A stretch of 64,000 nt of DNA, taken from positions 45,914,699-45,978,698 of the forward strand of contig NC_091292.1 in the NCBI RefSeq assembly GCF_038502225.1. The letters run 5' to 3'. The notes under the pieces are model-generated. The model saw nothing but the letters and a program-made list of their open reading frames with translations, had not been told where the DNA came from and did no database searches. Positions within the stretch are counted from its first letter, which is position 1. The number at the start of each line of letters is the position of its first letter. Made by a program: the position numbers and the translations under genes. The DNA comes from Cherax quadricarinatus (lineage: Eukaryota > Arthropoda > Malacostraca > Decapoda > Parastacidae). Positions 25,410 to 35,463 of this stretch are shown here, piece by piece.

Positions 25410-26490
25410 TTTTTATTAGGATAGAGTATGTAGGGTAGAGAGATTACTTCCCATTAAAAGTAGGCTTTGGCACATGTGCTTGATGTCACCGGGGCTGTTC
25501 AATATATTTATAGATGGACCTGTAAGAGAAGCGAATACTTGGCTGATGTCAAGAGGTGTGGAATTAAAAGATAAAGAATCAAACACAAAGTGGGAGTTGT
25601 CACAGATGCTTTTTGCTGATGATATTGTGCTTTTCGGAGAGTCTGAAGAGAAGTTGCAGAGGTTGATAGACGAGTTTGGTAGGGTATGTAAAAGAAGGAA
25701 ATTAAAAGCGGACATAGGAAAGAGCAAGGTGATGAGGATAAAAAATTTAGGAAATGAAATACAGGATATCAGACTGGAGGGAGGAAATATGGAGGAAGTG
25801 AATGTATTCAAATATGTGGGAGTGGACGTGTCAGCAGATGGGTCTATGAAAGACGAGGTGAATCATAAAATTGATGAGGGAAAAAATGTGAGTAGTGCAC
25901 TGAGGAGTCTGTAGAGACAAAGAACATAATCCATAGAAGCAATGTGAGGATTGTAAGAGAATTTAGTGGTAACAATACTCTTATAATATGGGTGTGAAGA
26001 ATAGGATGTGAATGTTGCAACAAAGAGGAAGCTGAAGGTAGTGAAGTTGTCATGTCTGAGAGCAATGTCTGGGGTGAATATGATGCAGAGAATCTGTAGA
26101 TTGGGGATTAGAAGGAGGTGTGGGGTTTCTAGAAGTATTATCCAGAGGGTTGAGTAGGGATTGTTGAGGCGGTTCGGACATTTGGAAAGGTTTGGAACGG
26201 AATAGAATGACTTGAAGGGCATATAAATCTGTAGTGGAAGAAATGGTATGGGTAAAGGAGGTTTTGCGTGATAGGGGTTTGGATTTCTACCAATCATGTA
26301 TGAGTTTGTAAGATAAGAGGGAGTGGAGGCAAATGGTTTTTATGGCTTGATGTGCTTATGGTGTGTGAGCAAAGTTACTTTTATAGAGGGATTCAAGGAA
26401 ACCAGTTTGCCGAACTGGAGTCCTGGAGGAGGGAAGCACAGTGCCTGGACTTTGAAGAAGGGGTGGATGTAGGTTCCAGTTCTTTAACTG
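25410..26490 (+). pseudogene. RTE-like element, copy 3 (older 3' fragment)
   Basis: Homologous to copies 1 and 2 from just before RT motif B (LMSPGLFNIFIDG) through catalytic FADDIVLFG (25612-25640), GVELKDKES and SADGSMKDEVNHKIDEG, to a stop at 25913. After this the C-terminal region continues in shifting frames to 26350, followed by part of the shared 3' UTR. Many more substitutions and indels than between copies 1 and 2, so it is clearly older. A CR1-type 3' end interrupts or replaces its 3' UTR at about 26491. Confidence 0.85.
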
Positions 26491-26966
26491 TGCTCACCTA
26501 GTTGTACTTACCTAGTTGAGGTTGCAGGGGTCGATTCATAGCTCCTGGCCCCACCTCTTCACTGGTCGCTACTAGGTCACTGTCCCTGAACCGTGAGCTT
26601 TATCATACCTCTGCTTGAAGCTATGTATGGATCCTGCCTCCACTACATCGATTCCCAAACTATTCCACTTCCTGACTACTCTGTGGCTGAAGAAATACTT
26701 CCTGACATCCCTGTGATTCATCTGTGTCTTCAACTTCCAACTGTGCCCCCTTGTTACTGTGTCCAATCTCTGGAACATCCTGTTTTTGTCCACCTTGTCA
26801 ATTCCTCTCAGTATTTTGTGTGTCGTTAATATGTCCCTCCTATCTCTCCTGTCCTCCAGTGTCGTCAGGTCGATTTCCCTTAACCTCTCCTCATAGGACA
26901 TTCCCCTTAGCTCTGTGACTAGTCTTGTTGCAAACCTTTGCACTTTCTCCAGTTTCTCTTCCATCT
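26491..26966 (-). pseudogene. CR1-type LINE 3' end (family B), minus strand
   Basis: A frame of 131 codons gives LEKVQRFATRLVTELRGMSYEERLREIDLTTLEDRRDRRD-type sequence ending GSIHSFKQRYDKAHGSGTV, the C-terminus of CR1/Jockey-type RT proteins. The same family occurs at 27286-35463 (plus) and 53117-53969 (minus). Its 5' side is lost in the (CT)n tract; its 3' end (CCTAGTTGAGG on the plus strand) lies within the RTE copy 3 UTR. Confidence 0.85.
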
Positions 26967-27046
26967 CCCCCTCTCTCCCCCTTCCGCCCTGTCTCTCCCC
27001 CTCTCTCTCCCCCTCTCTCTCCCCTCTCTTTGCCCCCTCTCTCCCT

Positions 27047-27135
<89 letters not shown>

Positions 27136-27285
27136 CTCTCTCTCTCTTCCCCTTTTCCCTTCTCACTCTTCCCCTCTCTCCTTCTACCTTTCCCTTCTCT
27201 CTCTTTCCCCCCCTCTCTCTCTCTCTCTCCCTTTTCTCTTCTCACTCTCCCCCTCTCTCTCTCCTTCTACCTTTCCCTTCTCTCT
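26967..27285. repeat. (CT)n-rich tract
   Basis: Pyrimidine-rich on the plus strand for about 320 bp, with a pure (CT)n core at about 27053-27126. It separates two oppositely oriented CR1 family B fragments. Long polypurine-polypyrimidine tracts can form triplexes. Confidence 0.95.
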
Positions 27286-27315
27286 AGGGAAGAAAAAGGT
27301 AAAAAGAAAAAAAAA

Positions 27316-28340
27316 TGGTGAGGACTCGCAAGAACCATGGATCAGATGAGAATGGTACTGGTAGGGAGGAGTGGATGGAGGAGCAGTAGAAAAGGATGGA
27401 ACAAGAGTGGGAGAGAAAATTAGGAGAGCTTTCTGAAAAAATGGAGAAAGAGCTTTCTGTGAAATTGGAAAAGAGGTTGGAGAAGGAGAAGAAGGATTGG
27501 GAGTCACATGTCGAAACTGCAGTAGCCAGGATAAGGGTCCTAGAAGATGAGGTAAACAGGCTGAAGTGAGTTACAGAGGCATTGACTAGAGAAGACACAG
27601 CATATGAAGCTTAGAGGGCGAACAGGAAGGCAGGAGATAGGAATGATGCTAAGGTCATATCAGCCCGCCAAGAAGGGCCAAGAAGTGAAAGGGGAGAGCA
27701 GCTGGATGCAGATGGAGAGGGTCATAGGTCAAATGCAGAGGCACAACCATGCTACCAAGAGCCACTGGAAAAAACAAGGGAGAAAATGACCATGTACAGA
27801 CAGGAACCAGAGTCACAGAGGGAGAGACAATGGAAGGAGGAAAGGGCAAAATCAGTGTTTATCCATGGGCTTCAGGAGAGAGAGAGGAAAGGACACACAC
27901 TGAAAGACGACAGGCAGAAAGAAAGGAGATTGAAAACATCATCACAGAAATAGGTGAAGAAGACATGTACGAGATTGCAAATTTTCGGAGAATAGGGGGT
28001 ACTTCAAGGGGAAAAAAACAGTCAATCAAGCTGATTCTCAGGACAGAAACAGTGTGGAACAGGATCCTCCAAGAGAAACCATGGTTAAAGTACTCAGCAG
28101 AGTACAAGAGCATGTTCCTAGACAGAGACTGAACACAAACAGAATGACAGCAGCTGAGGGTGAGGACAAAAAAGCGAAAGGAGCTAGGAAAGGAGACAAG
28201 GACGGAACCAGCAGAGGTCAATCAGAGCAGGACAGAGCAGCAAGGGCAAGGACACACAGAACCATCCTCAAACCCCACAACCTATCACACCATCCAAACA
28301 CAAACTACAATCCATACTCACAGCTTCCACCCAACACCCA
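27316..28340 (+). pseudogene. Decayed ORF1 of CR1 family B
   Basis: From ATG at 27316 the frame reads MVRTRKNHGSDENGTG..., with several stops. The region is extremely rich in Glu, Lys and Arg (LSEKMEKELSVKLEKRLEKE, RIRVLEDEVNRLK) in heptad-like spacing, so a coiled coil is likely, as in many LINE ORF1 proteins. A later part reads VFIHGLQERERK and EDMYEIANFRRIGGTSRGKKQS, resembling the RNA-binding-like segment of such proteins (FRIGG). No zinc finger seen. Multiple frameshifts. Confidence 0.55.
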
Positions 28341-28399
28341 GCTATAGAATCCCACAGTATGCTACCAGGTCTCCCACCCTCACAGGCCCCCCAAACCAG

Positions 28400-29258
28400 T
28401 GTTGGAGAGGAAACTGAAGGTATGGTACACAAACGCTGATGGAAAAACAAATAAGTGGGAGGAGTGGCACGAAAGAGTCAAAGAGGCATCACCGGACATC
28501 ATAGCTCTCACAGAATCCAAGCTTACAGGTATGATAACAGATGCCATCTTTCCAATGGGATACCAGATCCTGAGGAAAGTCAGAGGGAACAGAGGGGGGT
28601 GGAGAAGTGGCACTGTTGATCAAAAACCGATGGAATTTTGATGGGCTGGAGAGAGGCGACAGTGGAAAAGGAAGCGATTACATAGCGGGAATGCTTCACT
28701 CTGGAGGTCCCAAGGTGGTAATTGCAGTGATGTATAACCCACCACAGAACAGCAGGAGGCCAGGGCAAGAGTATGATGAGAGCAATAGAGTGATGGTTGA
28801 CACACTGGCTGCAGAGGCCAGAAGAGCTCATGCATGCAGGGCAAAGCTCCTGATCTTGGGTGACCTGAACCACAAGGAAATCGATTGGAAGAACTTGGAG
28901 CCACATGGGGGCCAAGATACATGGAGGGCTAAGAAGATGGAGGTGGTACTGGAAAACTTCATGTTCCAACATGTAAAGGACACTACAAGAGAGAGAGGAG
29001 AGGATGAACTAGCAAGGCTGGACCTAGTATTCACCTTGAGTATTGCAGATATTGAGGACATGTGGTTTTAAGCTTCGAATACACAGTAGAGCTACAAGTA
29101 AAATGGGAAGTAGGAAAGCCAGTGCGAATGAAGCCAAACTACAAGAAAGGGGACTACACGGGAATGAGGAACTTCCTGAACGTGGTTCAGTGGGACAGAG
29201 AACTGGCAGGGAAGCCAGTTAATGAGATGATGGAATATGTAACAACAATGTGCAAGAA
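28400..29258 (+). pseudogene. APE-type endonuclease region of CR1 family B
   Basis: KLKVWYTNADGKTNKWEEW, then PDIIALTESKLT (28494-28530), a frame change near 28600, YIAGMLHSGGPKVVIAVMYNPP, KLLILGDLNHKEIDW (28841-28890), and RLDLVFT. These are the ordered motifs of an APE-like nuclease (TES, GDLN). The SDH motif of the last strand is not clear; the frame gives FEYTVEL after a shift near 29065. Then KPNYKKGDYTGMRNFL as in CR1-type linkers. Confidence 0.75.
29245..29258. repeat. Target-site duplication of the coding PLE, left copy
   Basis: ACAATGTGCAAGAA here and at 33422-33435. Removing everything from 29259 to 33435 restores one CR1 frame reading VTTMCKKAEERF. Confidence 0.85.
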
Positions 29259-29290
29259 TGTAATAAAGTTGGTAGAATTACCGACAATAT

Positions 29291-29458
29291 GTAAAGTAAA
29301 AGGACACAAGTGCAACTAATGTGACATTTATTGTGGCAACGTTTCGCTCTCCAGGAGCTTTATCAAGCCATTACAAACAATACATGGACACAGAGGGTAT
29401 ATAAAGGCTCAGAGTGAGGTGTAATACTAGTGAGGTACCATTTCGATGTTCACTAGTG

Positions 29459-29489
<31 letters not shown>

Positions 29490-30774
29490 TGACAAAAGTA
29501 ATACAATATGGTAGAGCAATTAATTCGTACATGAGTAAAAGGATATAAAAGCTATTACTTGGGTAACATGAAAATAGGTTGGACAAATATAGAGTGGAAT
29601 GAGGCAGCTTGTTTCAGTGTTCACTCTCTGTGCTTTGTGTAGTATAACAGGAGAGACTATGTGATGGCAGGGTTTACTGTTTTCAGGAGGATTCTTGCTA
29701 AGACTTCGGAGATGGTGAAGCTGCCGTTGTTTTGTTTAATTGTATTCGAAACAGCGATCAGTGCTGATTCGAGGCACTTGCGTCTGCGGAAATTAGTTTC
29801 TTTGATCACTAATTGGGCGTCTCTGAATTTCATGAGATGATTGGTGGAATTTCGGTGTTGTACACAGGCGTTGTTCAAGTTATCGTTCCTACATGCGTAA
29901 ATGTGTTCATTGAGGCGGGTGTCGAGGTTTCTGGCTGTTTCACCTACGTAAATCTTGTCACAGCCTCCACAGGGTATAGTGTAAACTCCTGCATTGACTG
30001 GTTCGTGGTGCTTGGATTTTGTCCTGGTTATATCCTTTATTGAAGTGCTAGAAGCGATGGCGACTCTGGTGTTAGCTTGTGAAAGTACTTTTGAGACGTT
30101 CAGTGCAACCTGGCTGTTGGGAAGAATTATAACTTTGCTGGGAGTGGTGTTGATTCGTGGAGAATTTATGATCTGAAGAGCTCTTTTCTTGCAGTCTTTG
30201 ATGAAAAAAGAAGGAAAATGTAACTCAGTGAATGTTTGGTGAATGTATGTACACTCCTCGTCAAGAAACTCAGTACTACAAATTCGGTATGCTCTTAGGA
30301 AAAACCCGATGATGATGCCTCTTTTGGTCTTGGTATCTTGACTGGAATAGAAGTGTGTGAGATCATTTTTATTGGTGGGTTTCCGATAAACTTGAAATCT
30401 TAGGTTGTTGTCTACTTTGTGAATGAGGACGTCGAGGAAAGGTAGCTTGTCATTGGACTCTTCTTCTAGTGTAAACTGGATCGCCGGTTCAACTGCGTTG
30501 AGCCTTGCCTGAAGATCCCGTACATCAAAACGTTTTGGAGTTATTACGAGGACATCGTCCACGTAACGTAACCAAGTGACGCTTGAAGGGATGATGTTGG
30601 CGAAGTGTTCGGACTCTAGGTGTTCCATGTATAAGTTGGCTAGGACGGCACTTATGGGGGACCCCATTCCCATGCCGTAGGTTTGTTTGTAGAGCTTGTT
30701 ATTGAAAGAAAAACAGTTGAAATTAACACAGAGTTCAATTAAGTCAACAAAATCTCCGGGAGGTAGAGGAAGAT
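29291..30774 (-). repeat. Inverted arm of the PLE (left)
   Basis: Reverse complement of 31941-33421. It contains a 338-codon open frame (30673-29657) identical to the C-terminal half of the direct copy: RT from GMGSPISAVLANLY with YVDD, then the GIY-YIG domain. As it starts in mid-RT it is a truncated duplicate and not a separate gene. A (GTA)n tract lies at about 29457-29490. Confidence 0.93.
29334..29370 (-). ncRNA. Putative hammerhead-like ribozyme, PLE family 1 left arm
   Basis: Minus strand: stem I TGGC, core TTGATAA, A, stem II GCTC-ctgga-GAGC, GAAA, CG, TT, then GCCA pairing with TGGC. ACGT at stem III is self-complementary. The core has T3 and A8 in place of C3 and G8, keeping the pair. 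Confidence 0.48.
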
Positions 30775-30775
30775 A

Positions 30776-33058
30776 ATGGACATTTCATGCAGACGTTATT
30801 TGGACACCCTTCTTCGTGCTCACTGCTTTCGCAACAGACACAACTTCCTACAAGACTGCCTGGCAGAGAAGGTGATCCCTAAGTCTACTCCTGCTCAACT
30901 CTCCAACTCCAAGCACCCCTTCTCTCCAGCTACCCAAGCTTACTTAACTAAATGTGCCGAAGAACTTTCTAACATCGCTAAGGAAACCTTTGAAATTGCA
31001 AGGAATATGAGGGCCAATCTTCAGATTGACCAACACACTGCTGAGCATATTCTCAGCACAGTCACCACAGCTAACCTCCAACAGAAGATCAAACTCAATC
31101 GCAAACTTCAGTACCTCTGCACTAACAGTCGATGGAAGGAAATGGGACGTGAATCCCTGATAAACAACTTATCGTCACGCACCTTAACCGACTACGAAAA
31201 ACAAGCACTGAGTCTGGGACTCAAATTTACCACCAACATACGCAAACCTAACTATCAACTCAATCTAGTTACCAGGAACCATAGACACAGTGACAGCAAC
31301 TTCCAGAAGGGTTATATACAGGGCCTTCTCACTGCAGCTTTATGTGAACCTTCTTCTTCTAATCTTTCTAGACGATACATCACTGCCCTTAAGAACCTAG
31401 CCAACGACCCCAACATTATCGTCACCACCGCCGACAAAGGAGGTGGAGTCGTCATCCTCAACACCAGTGACTACAACACTAAAATGATGGACCTTTTGAA
31501 TGATCAATCTACATACGAACCCATCAGCACTCAACAGTGGGAGACGCTCACCAAAGATTTTCTATACAAAACCAGACAAATACTCAAACGCACTAGAGAA
31601 GTGAAGAAACTTCTGTAGTTGTTACCAAGCAACCCTAAACCAGCACACATGTATGGTTTACCCAAGACCCATAAACACAATATTCCACTCAGACCAATCA
31701 CGTCAGGAATAGGCAGTGCTCCACACAAACTAGCCGGAGTTCTTGCCAAACATCTTTCCTGCCTTCTGGGGACCATCAGCCCCGCTCATCTTAAACACTC
31801 AGGTGACCTTCTCAACCGCATCCGTAACCTCTCCATCCGTAACAAGAAACTAAGCAGTTTGGATGTGACTTCCCTTTTCACAAAAGTACCTACCAAAAAA
31901 GCCATCGAGGTTCTACGACGTAAAGTCAATCAGGACCTTAATCTTCCTCTACCTCCCGGAGATTTTGTTGACTTAATTGAACTCTGTGTTAATTTCAACT
32001 GTTTTTCTTTCAATAACAAGCTCTACAAACAAACCTACGGCATGGGAATGGGGTCCCCCATAAGTGCCGTCCTAGCCAACTTATACATGGAACACCTAGA
32101 GTCCGAACACTTCGCCAACATCATCCCTTCAAGCGTCACTTGGTTACGTTACGTGGACGATGTCCTCGTAATAACTCCAAAACGTTTTGATGTACGGGAT
32201 CTTCAGGCAAGGCTCAACGCAGTTGAACCGGCGATCCAGTTTACACTAGAAGAAGAGTCCAATGACAAGCTACCTTTCCTCGACGTCCTCATTCACAAAG
32301 TAGACAACAACCTAAGATTTCAAGTTTATCGGAAACCCACCAATAAAAATGATCTCACACACTTCTATTCCAGTCAAGATACCAAGACCAAAAGAGGCAT
32401 CATCATCGGGTTTTTCCTAAGAGCATACCGAATTTGTAGTACTGAGTTTCTTGACGAGGAGTGTACATACATTCACCAAACATTCACTGAGTTACATTTT
32501 CCTTCTTTTTTCATCAAAGACTGCAAGAAAAGAGCTCTTCAGATCATAAATTCTCCACGAATCAACACCACTCCCAGCAAAGTTATAATTCTTCCCAACA
32601 GCCAGGTTGCACTGAACGTCTCAAAAGTACTTTCACAAGCTAACACCAGAGTCGCCATCGCTTCTAGCACTTCAATAAAGGATATAACCAGGACAAAATC
32701 CAAGCACCACGAACCAGTCAATGCAGGAGTTTACACTATACCCTGTGGAGGCTGTGACAAGATTTACGTAGGTGAAACAGCCAGAAACCTCGACACCCGC
32801 CTCAATGAACACATTTACGCATGTAGGAACGATAACTTGAACAACGCCTGTGTACAACACCGAAATTCCACCAATCATCTCATGAAATTCAGAGACGCCC
32901 AATTAGTGATCAAAGAAACTAATTTCCGCAGACGCAAGTGCCTCGAATCAGCACTGATCGCTGTTTCGAATACAATTAAACAAAACAACGGCAGCTTCAC
33001 CATCTCCGAAGTCTTAGCAAGAATCCTCCTGAAAACAGTAAACCCTGCCATCACATAG
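30776..33058 (+). pseudogene. PLE reverse transcriptase with GIY-YIG endonuclease, one in-frame TAG
   Basis: About 760 codons in one frame, interrupted only by TAG at 31616-31618 (KKLL*LLPSNP), which one C-to-T change from CAG would explain. N-terminal 280 residues: helical, no catalytic motif, ending near TADKGGGVVILNTSDYN. RT: HMYGLPKTHK, LRPITSGIGSAPHKL, motif A SLDVTSLFTKVPTKKA, motif B MGMGSPISAVLANLYME, catalytic YVDDVLVI (32149-32172), LPFLDVLI and YRKPTNKNDL. C-terminal GIY-YIG-type nuclease: GVYTIPCGGCDKIYVGET (32728-32781), RLNEH, then a conserved Glu in CLESAL. The start at the arm junction suggests the real N-terminus is missing. PLEs of this kind copy RNA at nicked DNA. Very little decay, so a young insertion. 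Confidence 0.92.
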
Positions 33059-33421
33059 TCTCTGCTGTTATACTACACAAAGCACAGAGAGTGAACACTG
33101 AAACAAGCTGCCTCATTCCACTCTATATTTGTCCAACCTATTTTCATGTTACCCAAGTAATAGCTTTTATATCCTTTTACTCATGTACGAATTAATTGCT
33201 CTACCATATTGTATTACTTTTGTCACTACCACTACTACTACTACTACTACTACCACTAGTGAACATCGAAATGGTACCTCACTAGTATTACACCTCACTC
33301 TGAGCCTTTATATACCCTCAGTGTCCATGTATTGTTTGTAATGGCTTGATAAAGCTCCTGGAGAGCGAAATGTTGCCACAATAAATGTCACATTAGTTGC
33401 ACTTGTGTCCTTTTACTTTAC
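31941..33421 (+). repeat. Direct arm of the PLE (right)
   Basis: Pairs as an inverted repeat with 29291-30774. Holds the RT palm, GIY-YIG domain, the 3' UTR with a (CTA)n tract at about 33224-33255, and the terminal ribozyme-like motif. Confidence 0.93.
33342..33378 (+). ncRNA. Putative hammerhead-like ribozyme, PLE family 1 right arm
   Basis: On the coding strand, about 280 bases past the stop codon. Same motif as 29334-29370, but with ATGT instead of ACGT after GAA (C to T at 33371), which weakens the self-complementary stem III. Confidence 0.42.
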
Positions 33422-33435
33422 ACAATGTGCAAGAA
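33422..33435. repeat. Target-site duplication of the coding PLE, right copy
   Basis: ACAATGTGCAAGAA, identical to 29245-29258. Confidence 0.85.
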
Positions 33436-34929
33436 GGCTGAGGAGAGATTTGTACCCAAGGGTAACAGGAATAATGAAAAAGCCAGGATGAGCCTATGGC
33501 TCACCCAAAGGTACAGGGAGGCAAAAACCAAGTGTGCTAGGGAATGGAAGACATATAGAAGGCAAAGGACACAGGAGAATAAGGAGAGCAGCCATAGAGC
33601 CAGAAACGTATATGCACAGATAAGAAGGGAGGCCCAACGACAATATGAATATGACATAGCAGCGAAAGCCAAAACTGACCCGAAGCTGTTATACAGCCAC
33701 ATCAGGAGAAAAACAACAGTCAAGGACCAGGTAATCAGGCTAAGGAAGGAAGGAGGAGAGACAACAAGAAATGACCGTGAAGTATGTGAGGAATTCAGCA
33801 AGAGATTCAAAGAAGTGTTCACAGAGGAAACAGAAGGGGCTCCAGAAAGACAGAGATGTGGGATACACCACCAAGTGCTGGACACAGTACACACAACCGA
33901 GGAAGAAGTGAAGAGGCTTCTGAGTGAGCTAGATACCTCAAAGGCAATGAGGCCAGAAAACATCTCTCAATGGGACCTGAGAGAGGGAGCAGAGGTGCTA
34001 TTTGTACCCTTAACAACAATATTCAATACATCTATCGAAACAGGGAGATTGCCTGAGGCATGGAAGACAGCAAATGTAGTCCCAATCTTTAAAAAAGGAG
34101 ACAGACATGAAGCATTAAACTACAGACCAGTGTCACTGACATGTATAGTATGCAAAATCATGGAGAAGATTATCAGGAGAAGAGTGGTGGAACACCTAGA
34201 AAGGAATGATCTCATCAACAGCAGCCAACATGGTTTCAGGGGTGGGAAATTCTGTGTCACAAACCTACTGGAGTTCTATGACATGGTGACAGCAGTAAGA
34301 CAAGAGAGAGAGGGGTCGGTGGATTGCATTTTCTTGGACTGCAAGAAGGCATTTGACACAGTTCCTCACAAGAGATTAATGCAAAAACTGGAGGATCAAG
34401 CAGGGATAACAGGGAAGGCACTACAATGGATCAGGGAATACTTGTCAGGAAGACAGCAGCGAGTCATGGTATGTGGCAAGGTGTGAGAGTGAGCGCCTGT
34501 GACCAGCGGGGTCCCACAGGAGTCAGTCCTAGGATCAGTGCTGTTTCTGGTATTTGTGAACGACATGACGGAAGGAATAGATTCCAAAGTGTCCCTGTTT
34601 GCAGATGATGTGAAACTGACGAGAAGAATTCATTCGATCGAAGACCAGGCAGAATTACAAAGGGATCTGGACAGGCTACAGACCTGGTCCAGCAATTGGC
34701 TCCTTGAATTCAAACCCACCAAGTGCAAATCATGAGAATTGGGGAAAGGGCAAAGAAGACCGCAGGCCGAGTACAGTCTAGGGGGCCAGAGACTACAAAC
34801 CTCACTTAACAAAAAAGATCTTGGGGTGAGTAAAACACCAGGTACATCTTCCGAAGCGCACATCAACCAAATAAGTGCTGCAGCATATGGGCGCCTAGCA
34901 AACCTCAGAACAGCATTCCGACATCTTAA

Positions 34930-35098
34930 CCTCTCCTCGTAGGACATACCCCTTAGCTCTGGGTCTAGTCTTGTTGCAAACCTTTGCACTTTCTCTAGTT
35001 TCTTTACGTGCTTGGCTAGGTGTGGGTTTCAAACTGGTGCCACATACTCCAGTATGGCCCTAACGTACACGGTGTACAGGGTCCTGAACGATTCCTTA
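34930..35098 (-). other. In-place inversion of 169 bp within the CR1 copy
   Basis: The flanks read through as normal CR1 plus strand (FRHL before, EIDLTTLED after), but this segment is the reverse complement of what the family has there (compare 53500-53680): LEKVQRFATRL and GMSYEERL appear on the minus strand. Both breakpoints fall at TAA/TTA, a 3-4 base inverted repeat. Confidence 0.85.
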
Positions 35099-35463
35099 TT
35101 AAAGGAAATCGACCTGACGACACTGGAGGACAAGAGAGATAGGAGGGACATGATAACGACATACAAAATACTGAGAGGAATGGACAAAGAAAGGATGTTC
35201 CAGAGATGGGGCACAGCAACAAGGGGACACAGTTGGAAATTGAAGACACAGATGAATCACAGGGATGTTAGGAAGTGTTTCTTCAGCCACAGAGTAGTTA
35301 GGAAGTGGAATAGTTTGGGAAGCAATGTAGTGGAGGCAGGATCCATACATAGCTTTAAGCAGAGGAATGATGAAGCTCACAGTTCAGGGAGAGTGACCTA
35401 GTAGCAACCAGTGAAGAGGAGGGGCCAGGAGCTAGGACTCGACCCCTGCAACCTCAACTAGGT

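Larger units (their letters stand above)
27286..29258 (+). mobile_element. CR1-type LINE (family B), 5' part, left of a nested PLE
   Basis: Contains ORF1 and the endonuclease region. The reading frame up to VTTMCK at 29258 resumes at 33422 with MCKKAEERF, so the element continues beyond the PLE. Its 5' end joins the (CT)n tract. Confidence 0.8.
29259..33421 (+). mobile_element. Penelope-like element (family 1), coding, with an inverted partial copy
   Basis: Structure: a 32-bp tail (29259-29290), an inverted partial copy (29291-30774), a single-copy 5' coding stretch (30775-31940) and the direct part (31941-33421). The two arms are 1484 and 1481 bp. In the parts I compared they differ by one GTA unit and a few substitutions; their protein products look identical. 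Head-to-head partial copies flanking a PLE are usual for this group. The 14-bp target duplication lies in a CR1-type LINE. Both arms end in the ribozyme-like motif. Confidence 0.92.
33422..35463 (+). pseudogene. CR1-type LINE (family B), RT part, right of the nested PLE
   Basis: Continues 27286-29258. Frame 33425-34486 is open for 353 codons: LWLTQRYREAKTKC, a long basic linker, EEVKRLLSELDTSKAMRPENI, WKTANVVPIFKKGDR, NYRPVSLTCIVCKIMEKII, HGFRGGKFCVTNLL and motif A VDCIFLDCKKAFDTVPH. After a one-base shift near 34485 come GVPQESVLGSVLFLVFVNDM and catalytic FADDVKLTRR (34600-34630), then WLLEFKPTKC. The RT pro-to-pro change of RP to RPEN and ESVL for GSVL are mild. The C-terminal part contains an in-place inversion (34930-35098) and then reads EIDLTTLEDKRDRRDMITTYKIL to the stop near 35400. 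The 3' end is about 35463 (AACTAGGTGAGTAC). Confidence 0.88.

Noticed and set aside
26891..27349. Poly(Leu-Ser) and poly(Arg-Glu) frames
   Set aside because: Translation of the (CT)n tract on either strand.
29657..30673. A separate 338-codon PLE gene on the minus strand
   Set aside because: It is the truncated inverted copy of the plus-strand PLE and begins in mid-RT.
29259..33421. Palindromic assembly artefact
   Set aside because: Flanks are two different halves of one CR1 joined by a 14-bp duplication, and the arms are not perfectly identical, so a real insertion is more likely; spanning reads would settle it.
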